Under the pieces are notes generated by a model. That model was not told the origin of the DNA. It saw only the letters and a program-made list of their open reading frames with translations, and ran no database searches. From Prorocentrum cordatum (lineage: Eukaryota; Sar; Dinophyceae; Prorocentrales; Prorocentraceae), in assembly GCA_963575745.1 (NCBI GenBank), contig CAUYUJ010019077.1:63560-127559 (forward strand): a stretch of DNA of 64,000 bases, in the 5' to 3' direction. Position numbers and translations under genes: made by a program. Positions 40,106 through 49,958 of this stretch are shown here, in pieces; position 1 is the stretch's first letter, and each line of letters opens with the position of its first letter.

Positions 40106-43100
40106 AGCAACCGTTTTGGAATAGAAACATAAAATCGTGATTTGTTGAGCTTTTTGGATCTTGCTCCAAACTTTTCCTTCATCTCTACTGAGGAGCGCCG
40201 TGCGAGAAAAGAGCTCTACGAGGGCCCCGGCGGTAACCTGGTTGACGGTTTACCGCCGGTTCCCTGTGGCAAGAAAAATCTCGACGGACCTTTTGGTGAC
40301 TTTTGGTCGGTTGAAAATTTTGTTCTCGAAATTAAACAATTCGTTTGAGCTCTAGTATTTTTTCCCATGATATTCGATCTTATTCCCGCTCGCCATCTTG
40401 ATCTCAACGCGATCGGGTATCTTTTACTGCCAAAAAGCAGGCAGGCGGGATCGGCCGTTTCAAGTCATCTTGACACGCGATGACGGTTTTCTGAACATAA
40501 CTCGAGCTTTAGGACAGCTACAGAGCTTGTAAGCACAGCTAATCGATTCAGAATTATCAGGCGCGTTCGCCGGTTGAATCTAGAGGTCTGAACTCGGTCT
40601 GCTAGCCGAGCTAGGTCCGCAAACCTATTCGTATTATTCGAGTTATCTTGACAGACGCCCTCGGTTTTCTGTACTTAACTCGAGCTATAGGACAGCCACA
40701 TAGCTGATACTTACAGAAACCATTTCAAAATCATCCGTCGCATTTGTGTGTTGAATCCAGAGATCTGAACTCGGTCTGCTGCCCGATCTAGAATCGCGAA
40801 ACTATTCGTATTGTTCGAGTCATCTTGAGAAGTGCTCGGGGTTTTCTGCACTCAACTCGGGCTGGGGGGGGCTACAGTGCTGGTGGTCAGAGGCATCGAT
40901 TTGAAGACATCAGGCGCGTCCGCCTGTCGAATCCAGAGCTCGGAACTCGGTCTGCTGCCCGAACTAGATCCGCGAAACGATTGTATTGTTCGAGTCATCC
41001 TGAGAGGTGCTGTCGGTTTTCTGCACTTAACTCGGGCTGTAGGGGGGCTGCAGGGCTGGTAATCACAGGAGTCGATTCGCAGACATCAGACGCGTCCGCC
41101 TGTCGCATTCAGAGGTCTGAACTCGGTTCGATACTCAAGCTAGGTTGCCAAACTATTCGTTTTGTTAGAGTCATCATGAGAGGTGCTGTCGATTTACGCA
41201 CGTAACTCGGGCTGTAGGAGAGCTACAGAGCTCGTGCAGAAGACAATCCAGAAGCATCGGGGGCGTTCGGCTGTTGCATCGAGAGGTCTGAGATCGCTTG
41301 GGCTGAAAAACCATTCGTTCTTTCTATTTTTCCACATTATATATTGTCAGGAAGCTCTACGAGTCCCCCGGCGGTAAGGAAGGTTGACGGTTTACCGCCG
41401 GCGCCCAGTTGGCCCACCCGGCCGGGGCGGACAATGTGGTAACTTTTGGGTGGTTTTGCGAATATTTGAAAGATATTTGACCATTCATTTTGAGAAAGCA
41501 AATTTTTCGCACCTGTGGACGACTATGAGGGCCTCTGCGTCTTAATATGAGCTCTCTAGGTGCACTTCTAATATCAAAACACTTGGCGAAACCAACTTTA
41601 TGTCGACCTGAAAAAAATCATGTTTTCTCTTTTTCGAGAAATGCTTCCAGAAGCCCTCTCTTTTGATGCTGAGCACTCTTACGCGTGCAAGGAGCTCTAC
41701 GAGGTTCCCGGCGGTAACCAGCTTGACGGTTCACCGCCGGCGCCAGTTCCGGGGCGCTGGAGAGCTAGTATCTCGTAGAGCTCTTCGGCATCGATGAGCT
41801 AGAAGAATTCCGGCGCGGGGTGGAGCTAGTTGGCCGACCCGGCCTTAAGAGACAAAGTGGTGACTTTGGGTCGTTTCCCCTAAGATTTGAAAGATATTTG
41901 ACAATTTATTGAGAAACCAGATTTTTCCCACCTGTACTGGGTCATGCCGCGTCTGCCAATAAAAATTTCAGGTCCGTAACTGCAGTATTACTATCAAAAC
42001 ACTTGGGGGAAACGACGTTGGATAAAAACAGAAAAACGTGTTTTTTCGAGTTTCTCAGGTCTTGCTGTAGACGCTGTCTTCATGCTTACCAAGGAGCGCC
42101 GTGTGAGGAAAGAGCTCTACGAGGGCCCCGGCGGTAACCTGGTTGACGGTTTACCGCCGGTTCCAAGTTGGCAAGAAAAATCTCGACGGACCTTTTGGTG
42201 ACTTTTGGTCGGTTGATAATTTTGTTCTCGAAATTCAACCATTCGTTAGAGCTCTAATTTTTTTGCCCGTGATATTCGGTCTTATTCCCCCTGGCCATCT
42301 TGATCTCAGCTCGATCGGGTACCTTTTACTGCCAAAAAGCACACGGGCGGGATCGGCCGTTTCGAGTCATCTTGATACGCGCTGTCGGTATATCGGGCTT
42401 AACTCGAGATACAGGACAGCTGAAGAGCTGGCAAGCACACCTTATCGATTCAGAATGATCAGGCGCGTTCCTCTGTTGCATCCAGAGGTCTGAACTCGGT
42501 CTGCTAGCCGAGCTAGATCCGCAAATCAATCCGCATTATTCGAATCATCTTGACAGACGCTCTCGATTTTCTGTACTTAACTCGAGCTATAGGACAGCTA
42601 CAGAGCTCATGCTTACAGAAAAGGATTCAGAATCATCATTCGCGTTTGTCTGTTGCATCCAGAGCTTTGAACTCGGTCTGCTGCCCGAACTAGGTCCGCG
42701 AAACTATTCGTATTGTTCGAGTTATTATGAGAGGTGCTGTCGGTTTTCTGCACTTAACTCGGGCTGTGGGGGGCTACAGCGCTGGTGGTCACATGACTCG
42801 ATTTGAAAACATCCGGCGCGTCTGCCTGTCGAATCCAGATCTCGGAACTGGGTCTGCTGCCCGAACTAGGTCCGCGAAACTATTTGTGTTGTTCGAGTTG
42901 TCCTGAGAGGTGCTGTCGGTTTTCTGCGCTTAACTCGGGTTGTAGGGGGGCTGCAGGGCTGGTAATCACAGGAATCGATTCGGAGACATCATACGCGTCC
43001 GCCTGTCGCATTCAGAGCTCTGAAATCGGTCTTATACTCGAGCTGGGTTTGCCAAACTATTCGATTTGTTCGAGTCATCTTGAGCGGTGCTGTCGATTCA

Positions 43101-44178
43101 CGCACGTAACTCGGGCTGTAGGAGAGCTACAGAGCTCGTGCAGAGGACAATCCAGGAGCATCGGGGGCGTTCGGCTGTTGCATCGAGAGGTCTGAGATCG
43201 CTTGGGCTGAAAAACTATTCGTTCTCTGCAATTTTTTCACATTATATATGTCAGGAAGCTCTACGAGTCCCCCGGCGGTAAGAAAGGTTGACGGTTCACC
43301 GCCGGCGCCCAGTTGCTGGAAGCTTACAAGTAATTCCGGGGCACTGGAGAGCTAGTACCTCGTAGAGCTCTTCGGCATTGATGAGCTAGAGGAATTCCGG
43401 CGCGGGGTGGAGCTAGGTCGCCGATCCGACCAGAAAGGACAATGTTCCCGGAGAGCTCGCTGAGAGCCAGAGGGTGAAGCCGGACGGTGGTGGTGCCCGC
43501 CAGGGGCTCCTCCACGGCGGTCCACGGCCCCCGCAGAATCTCCGGCGGCCCGGCAACGGGTCCGGGAGAGCTTCCGGCAAGCTTCCACGCGTGCCTACAC
43601 GCGTGCAGGCACGCATGGCAGCGTTTCTGGCAACGCTTCAGCAGCGCTGCAGGGGAAGCCCCCCCGAGCTCTCCAGGAAAGATTTCCTGTCCCCGAGTTA
43701 CCTCGCAGAGCTCTTCGTCGTCGATGAGCTAGAGGAATTCCGGCGCGGGGTGGAGCTAGTTGGTCGACCCGACCAGAAAGGACAAAGTGATAACGTTTCG
43801 GTGGTTTGCAGATATACCTCGTAGAGCTCTTCGGTATCGATGAGCTAGAGGAATTCCAGCGCGGGCTGGAGCTAGTTGCCCGACCCGACCAGAAAGGACA
43901 ATGTGACAACTTTTGTGGGTTTTGCTAATTTTTGAAAGATATTTGACAATTCATTCTGAGAAAGGAGATTTTTACTCCGAGCATCAGTATCCAAACTCCC
44001 TTCTGCGAGTAGCTCAGCTCTCAGGAGATAGTTTTAATATCGAAACATTTGGAGGAACCGACATCATGTCGACATCGGGAAATTCTGTGTTCTTCTAGCA
44101 ATGCTCCGAGAAGCTGTCGCTTTACATCTGAGCACTCTTACGCGTGCAAGGAGCTCTACGAGGTTCCCGGCGGTGATC
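39866..44178 (-). repeat. composite satellite block 5 (reversed orientation)
   Basis: Reverse-complement copies of both repeat types: hairpins near 40228, 41370, 41710, 42130 and 43272, and ~177-bp units spaced 175-176 bp near 42661, 42837 and 43012. An ~85-bp block (CTCTTCGGCATCGATGAGCT ... GGCGCGGGGTGGAGCTAG) recurs near 39880, 41780, 43365, 43710 and 43820. A GC-rich non-repeat insert of about 240 bp lies at 43445-43690. No gene is supported. Confidence 0.8.
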
Positions 44179-44186
44179 AGGTTGTT

Positions 44187-44254
44187 GCTGTCCCTCCTCG
44201 GGATCTCAGCGGCGACCTGGCCCGTCGGAGGCCTCCTCGAGCGGCATCGTGCCG
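44187..44254 (+). promoter_or_regulatory. structured 5' leader of the RT-less element
   Basis: Hairpin GCTG-TCCC-TCCTC-GGGA-TCT-CAGC at 44187-44210 takes the place of the LINE terminal hairpin. Stem CGGCA-TCG-TGCCG at 44242-44254 differs from the LINE stem CTGCA-TCG-TGCAG by a paired exchange, while the TCG loop is kept. Confidence 0.55.
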
Positions 44255-44487
44255 TGCCTGGCGTTTGGTTCTCTTTACCGTACACGGTGCTTCAGTGTCT
44301 CTTTTGCCTGAGTACCGTACACTCTTATTGATTGTCGAAGGCCTCTTATTGTTTGTCGTCGGAGTGCATATAATTGTTGAGATTGTCGGAGTATCGTTGG
44401 AACAGCATTTTCCTTGGTTATCTCAACTGTCCATCTAGTTATTGCTTGTGATTTGCCTTCTTGTAGAGCGAGTCCACGTTTTTATAT

Positions 44488-45972
44488 ATGGAGTTTGTTT
44501 CATCTGAATTGTCAGGCGCGGATTTTCTTGCTTCAGATTTGACAGATACGGCGTTGTTCACTTCCGAGTCTCTCGCTTGTTTGTCTGCTCGTTTGTCTCC
44601 GGTCGAAGTGTGTGTTAGTGATCTATATTGCCGCGTTCGCCCTTCGTACGGAGGTGAGTCTCGCATGCATGAGCGAGACCAGCTGTATGGGCATGGTGTC
44701 AAAGTTTCTCAATCGAAGTTGCGCCGCCTGCGGGCGAAACGTGTCAGGTATCGTTTGTGGTCCACGGCTCGGGGGCCAGATCCGTCGTGCCTTGTTCGCG
44801 CGGGCATTTTCGCGCCCAGATATCATCGGAATTTATGCTCGGACGATTCTGAGGAAGAGGAGTGGGTTGAGGACACTTGTGGAACACAGACTGATATGGA
44901 TGCTGTTGAATTGGCTGGCAACTCTTTGCGTTCGCAGTGTTCCGATTGTGGGACTCAGACAGATCCCTGTGTTCACATTGAGTGTGGGACTCAGACTGAT
45001 CTTTGTGTTCTCTTTGTTGGTGAGGAGGAGAAGGAGGAGTGTCATCGAGTGCGCGCTGATCAGGGTGATGCTTCTGCAGTTGGGAGTTCCTGTGCAGTCG
45101 GGAGTTCCACTGTTCGGAGTGCAGTAGGAAGTTCCACAGTTCGGAGTTCCGCTGATGCAGTTGTGGATGCAGTTGGGAGTTCAACAGCTGGGAGTTCTGC
45201 AGTTGGGAGTACCGCGGTTTGGAGTTCAGCTGATGCTGTGGCATCGAACCCTGGCTGCAAGGACGAGGAGGAGGAGAATGTTCATAGTGAAGCAGTTGCT
45301 AAGATGGAGCAGGAGGAGGTGGCTGAGGAGGATGTTGTTCATGTTGGTGAGGGGGAGAAGGAGGAGTGTCATCGAGTGCACGTTGATCGGGGTGATGCTT
45401 CTCTCAGAATGAAGAGATATTGTTTCAAACGAACGGAGACTATCGAGAGTACAAAGTTGCACACTTCAGAATTGCATGCGACCAACGGGAATGCGGTGGA
45501 GAGTACCGCAGTTTTGAGTACAGTTGATGCAGTCGGGAGTTCCAGTGCAGTCGGGAGTTCAACACTTGGGAGTGCAGTAGGAAGTTCGACAGTTCGGAGT
45601 TCCGCTGATGCAGTTGAGGATGCAGTTGGGAGTTCAACAGCTGGGAGTTCTGCAGTTGGGAGTTCAGCTGGTGCAGTAGGGAGTTCCATGAATGGGAGTT
45701 CTGCAGATCGACCGAGTGAGACACGCTCTGAGTGCCAAGCTGCCAGGGACTGGGCCCTTGCCGGTGTCGATATGAGGGCTCTTTGGCTTGAGCTACACCG
45801 ACTCCCGACACAGGAGCTTCAGCGTAGGACTGAGGCTCTTAATGCATACAGGCTGCAATTGGGACTTGAAAGCTCCGAGGAGGATGATTCGCAACAAGGG
45901 GGTCCTCAGAGTTCTACTTCCAGGAGTGCACTGACGCGGAGCGGCAAGAAGCATCGGAAACGGCACAGATGA
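44488..45972 (+). CDS. single protein of the RT-less element, TQT motifs and internal repeats
   Basis: 494 residues, not matched to a known family. It starts at the ATG at 44488, with ~300 nt of 5' UTR. Visible features: three CGTQTD motifs at 131-136, 154-159 and 166-171; two copies of a block starting EKEECHRV (about 181 and 291) followed by Ala-Val-Gly-Ser-Ser repeats, coded by a GCAGT(T/C)GGGAGTTC-type minisatellite; an acidic stretch (SDDSEEEEWVED); a possible helix near 416-460; and a basic tail GKKHRKRHR. GTQTD fits the known TQT-type motif bound by dynein light chain LC8, so binding to LC8 is a reasonable guess, not shown. It resembles neither LINE ORF1. Confidence 0.7.
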   Translation: MEFVSSELSGADFLASDLTDTALFTSESLACLSARLSPVEVCVSDLYCRVRPSYGGESRMHERDQLYGHGVKVSQSKLRRLRAKRVRYRLWSTARGPDPSCLVRAGIFAPRYHRNLCSDDSEEEEWVEDTCGTQTDMDAVELAGNSLRSQCSDCGTQTDPCVHIECGTQTDLCVLFVGEEEKEECHRVRADQGDASAVGSSCAVGSSTVRSAVGSSTVRSSADAVVDAVGSSTAGSSAVGSTAVWSSADAVASNPGCKDEEEENVHSEAVAKMEQEEVAEEDVVHVGEGEKEECHRVHVDRGDASLRMKRYCFKRTETIESTKLHTSELHATNGNAVESTAVLSTVDAVGSSSAVGSSTLGSAVGSSTVRSSADAVEDAVGSSTAGSSAVGSSAGAVGSSMNGSSADRPSETRSECQAARDWALAGVDMRALWLELHRLPTQELQRRTEALNAYRLQLGLESSEEDDSQQGGPQSSTSRSALTRSGKKHRKRHR

Positions 45973-46506
45973 TGCACATGCGATTGATCCTGCACGCTTG
46001 ATTTGTCATTGCGTTGCCTTTCTTCATTGATTGAGTGCATTCGTTGCTTCCTTGATTTGAGTGCTCATTGACCTTTGAACGTGACTTTCCGTGATTTGTC
46101 ACGTGGTGCCTCAAAGTAGGCCTTTGATCTGTCGACACTACGGTTGTCTCAAAGAGGACTGGAGTGTACTCGTCATTCTAATTGTTAGTTTTGTGTTTGT
46201 CTCAGTGGTGTTGAGACGGTAATCGCTGTATAAACCAGTGGTTACTGCATGGTCTCTCACTGCTTTTATTTTCAGTGGTGCTGAGACGGTAATCGCTATA
46301 TGTGGTTACTGCATGGTCTCGCACTGCTTTGCTTCCATCAATTTTTGAGTTGCATTCTCGTGCATTGTATACATGTGCATTCCTGTACAGCTTCGCTGTT
46401 TGTGCACTTGTACTTCATCTTTGCAGCTTCGCTGCTTAGGTTCTTTGCGTTTAGGCCTGCTCCCATGGGAGCTCGAACCGGCCTTCGCAAAAGACGCAAA
46501 AAAACA
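45973..46506 (+). other. 3' UTR of the RT-less element
   Basis: About 530 bp without a supported ORF. CAGTGGTG(T/C)TGAGACGGTAA and GTGGTTACTGCATGGTCTC each occur twice (about 46204-46260 and 46274-46322). A GCTCCCATGGGAGC palindrome lies at 46459-46472 before the A-rich end. Confidence 0.6.
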
Positions 46507-46512
46507 AGGTTG

Positions 46513-47214
46513 ACGGTTCACCGCCGGCGCCAGTTACCAAATGGTCGCTTTAGGTCGGGTCGGCCAACTAGCTACACCCTGCGCCCGAATTCCTCTTAGC
46601 TCATCTTGCCAAAGAGGTCTACGAGGTACTTGGTAGCGGCGGTAAACACCCAACAAGCTTACTGTCGGGCACCTCGTAGACCTCTTTCCTTGCGCAGCGC
46701 TCCTCGGAACACATGATGGGAGCTTGTCAAGCGAGAGCCAGAAAACTCGAAAAAAACACGATTTTTCGGTTTTCGTCAAATCAGTTCCTCCAAGTGTGAT
46801 AGTAATACTGCATCTACGGCTGAGGATTCGACTAACAGACGCGGCATAACCCACTCTCCTCCCTCTCTCGTTGCCTGCTCACCAAAATAGCTTAGCAGAT
46901 TACGCAGTCAAACACATGTTTTAATGTTGGTGCAAAGTCGGTTTCTCCAAGTGTTTTAATAGTAAGACTGCACTAGAGCACTAAAAATTTAACCAGCAAG
47001 TGCGCCATAGCAAACTACAGAGAATCAAAATCTCACTTCTGAAAACGAACTTCACAATGTTGCACACAGTGAAATGGGACCCGGCGGTAAACTGTCAACC
47101 AGGTGACCGCAGGGATCCTCGTAGAGCTCTGTTCTCGCGCGGCGCTCGGGGCATACGAAAAAATCTTTCTCGAAGGAAAGAACTCGAACAATGTGTTTTT
47201 TTTTTTTATAAAAA

Positions 47215-47252
<38 letters not shown>

Positions 47253-47810
47253 CATCTTCGCTTCGAGGACCCATCTCGAGTGCCAGACCGAGTTCAGACC
47301 GCTCGATGCGAGGGAAAGAATGCGACGGGTCATACTGGATCGGTTGATATGCGCAAGGGAATCGAGATCACTCGTATAATACAAATAATTTCGCGAAGAT
47401 ATCTCGAGTAGCAGATAGAGTTGAGACCTCTCGATGGGACAGACAAACGCGCCTAATGATTCTCAATCGGTTTCTGCCAGAATCAGCGCCGTAGTTCTCC
47501 TAAATCTCGAGAGAAGTACAGAAAACTGTCAATGCGTGTCAAGATGCTCGAAACAGTCGACACTCCCCTCAAGTCTTTTGATAGTAATATTGAAGTTATG
47601 GCCATAAGAATTAACTGGCAGACGCGGCATGTTCTGAAACCAACTTTCAATTTTTGCAGAAAAATTGAAAAACTAGCTCGGCTAGCAGACCGGGTTCGGG
47701 AATGATCGAATATCACGGCAAACAGTACAAGAGCTCCAACGAATGATTGAATTTCGAGAACAAAATGTTCAACCGACCAAAAACTTGGAAGCGTCCAAAA
47801 CCCGGATAGC
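46513..47810 (+). repeat. composite satellite block 6 (original orientation) with poly(A)
   Basis: After the hairpin half at 46513-46535 the repeat again reads in the plus direction (hairpin relics near 46636 and 47085, ~177-bp unit relics after 47270). T(10) and A(~31) runs at 47197-47250 are separated by ATAAAAAAT. Copies are more decayed than in the other blocks. Confidence 0.7.
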
Positions 47811-48084
47811 AAAGAGGCACTCACACAAACGAGCCCACGCACATGAGCACGCACGCACGGGCTCACACATACAACACGAGGACACAAACGCACGCCAGCA
47901 TGCTCAGCACACACGCACACACACACGCACACACACACACACACACATCCACGCGCAGAGGTCGAAACACACGCGCGAACGCGCACACGCACACACAAAC
48001 GCACAGCATCTCACATACACACCCACGGACACGCACACGCACCCAAATCACACAAGCACACACACCACGCGCCCCCGGCCTCCC

Positions 48085-48172
48085 CGCCGGCGCTCTGGAG
48101 GGGGGAGGCACCGGCCCATTTTGGGGCGGGACCTCCTTGCACTCCAGCCACTCCGCCCTCGCGGAGCGCCAG
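48085..48172. repeat. inverted-repeat insert A in the minisatellite
   Basis: 88 bp bounded by CCGGCGCTCTG and CGGAGCGCCAG, imperfect inverted ends. The interior (GGAGGGGGGAGGC, CCCATTTTGGGGC, CTCCAGCCACTCCGCCCTCG) matches insert B. Confidence 0.65.
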
Positions 48173-49503
48173 AAGGAGGAGAGGAGGGGGAGGGGCACAG
48201 CGCGGGGGTGCCAGCGCCGCGCGCGCACACAGGCAGACACACACCCACACACTCACACGCATACACACGCGCACAGACACAGAGACACACAGACACACAG
48301 ACACACAGAAACACAGACGCACAAACACACACAGACACAGAGACACACACGGACACACTGACACAGTGACACACAGACACCCTCACTCACAGACACAGAG
48401 ACACATAGACATACAGACACACAGGTACACAGACACACAGACACACAGACACACAAACACACAAACACACCGACGCACAGACACACAGACACACAGACAC
48501 ACAGAGACGCAGACACAGACACACAGACACACAGACACACAGACACGCATACACACGGACACACATACACATACACACAGACACAGGGACACACGGTCAC
48601 ACAGACACACAGACACACAGACACACAGACACGCAGACACACTGACACACTGACAAACACTGACACAGTGACACACTGCACTGCCACACTGACACGCTGA
48701 CACACAGACACACAGACACACAGACACACAGCCACACAGACACCGAGACACACAGGCACACGACACAAAGCACACATACTCACAAAACACACACACACAC
48801 AGACACACAGACACATTAACACAAAGGAACACAGACACACGGACACGCAATCCTCGAAGTCGCCCAGCCTCCACCGCCCACCGACGAGGCCGGCGCCGCC
48901 AAGGTCGCGCTGGCCCCCAAGAATCGTCGGCAGCGGCGGCCACCCCCGCACAAAGATGCTGACGCCCACACGCAAACACCCGCACACACACGCACGCAAA
49001 CACTCACGCAGACACAGACACACGCACACGCACACACACACACACGCAAACGCACACCAGCGAACACGCATGCCAGACACAGACACACAGACACGCTGAC
49101 ACACAGACACACAGACCAGACACACAGAAACACGGACACACAGACGCACAGACACACAGAAACACAGACACACAGACACACAGACACAAAGACACACAGG
49201 CACACAAGCACACAGTCACACAGACACACGGACACACGGACACACAAGCGCACGCACACACAGACACATATACACACAGACACACAGACACGCAGACACA
49301 CAGACACACAGACACACAGACGCACCGACACACATACACACAGGCACAAAGACACACAGGCACACTGACACACGGGCACACAGACACACAGACACACAGA
49401 CACACAGACGCACCGACACACATACACACAGGCACACAGAGACCCCTCCCTCCCCCGCGACCCCCATGCGGCCCTCTACGCACCCCGCCCCCCGCCACTC
49501 CCG

Positions 49504-49589
49504 CTGGCGCTCCGGAGGGGGGAGGCGCCGCCCCATTTCGGGGCCAGCCCTCCCTCCACTCCAGCCACTCCGCCCTCGCGGAGCGCCAG
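49504..49589. repeat. inverted-repeat insert B in the minisatellite
   Basis: 86 bp with perfect 11-bp terminal inverted repeats CTGGCGCTCCG/CGGAGCGCCAG and an inner CCCCATTTCGGGG hairpin. A sister of insert A, so a small mobile GC hairpin. Confidence 0.7.
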
Positions 49590-49958
49590 GGGAAGGGAAG
49601 GAGGGGGAGGGGGAGGGGGCGGGGCTCACACAGACGAGGACACGCACACACGGACACACAGACACACAGACAGAGAGACACACGCACACACACGCACAGA
49701 GACAGACGGAAACACAGACACACAAACGCACAGACACACAGACATGCAGAGTCACGGACACGGACACACAGACAAACAGAGACACCTACACACAGACACA
49801 CAGACACACAGGCCACAGACACACAGACACACAGCCACACAGAAACTCAAATACACAGACACACAGACACACAGACACACAGACACACAGACACACAGAC
49901 TCACAGACGCACAGACACACAGGCACACACTCAGAGAGCCGCCGTCGAGGCGCAGCAC

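Larger units (their letters stand above)
44185..46506 (+). mobile_element. RT-less retroelement with the LINE leader
   Basis: A 2.3-kb insertion in a reversed hairpin, flanked by AGGTTG (44179-44184 and 46507-46512). The 5' ~80 nt resemble the LINE A/B leaders, with CCCGTCGGAGG then CTCCTCGAGCGGCATCGTGCCG. The 3' end has a palindrome (46459-46472) and an A-rich tail (CGCAAAAAAACAA). It encodes one ORF and no RT, so it is probably mobilised by the LINEs. Confidence 0.75.
47815..49935. repeat. (ACACACAG)n minisatellite
   Basis: CA-rich at first (47815-48060), then mostly the 8-mer ACACACAG with single-base variants (48240-48840, 49020-49440, 49640-49930). Frames give His-Thr-Asp-Thr-Gln on one strand and Cys-Val-Ser-Leu on the other; these are repeat artefacts. 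The interruption at 48850-48990 is unique GC-rich sequence. Confidence 0.95.

Noticed and set aside
42803-43195. 130-codon Cys-rich frame over two satellite units
   Set aside because: It is two consecutive ~177-bp units read in an open phase; other units carry stops.
39692-43824. Recurring peptides such as ELFGIDELEEFRRGVELVGR and KELYEVPGGNLVDGLPPVP in many short frames
   Set aside because: They are translations of repeated satellite blocks in a fixed phase; without evidence of selection they are not called genes.
47197-47250. T(10)/A(31) tract as the tail of a processed pseudogene
   Set aside because: The upstream text is ordinary satellite repeat, with no gene-derived sequence or target duplication.
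48112-48122. CCCATTTTGGG resembling part of the dinoflagellate spliced leader
   Set aside because: Only the short CCATTTTGG core matches; the flanks are those of the inverted-repeat insert.
48253-49840. Long Cys-Val-Ser-Leu-rich and His-Thr-Asp-rich open frames
   Set aside because: They are translations of the ACACACAG minisatellite and exist in several frames on both strands.
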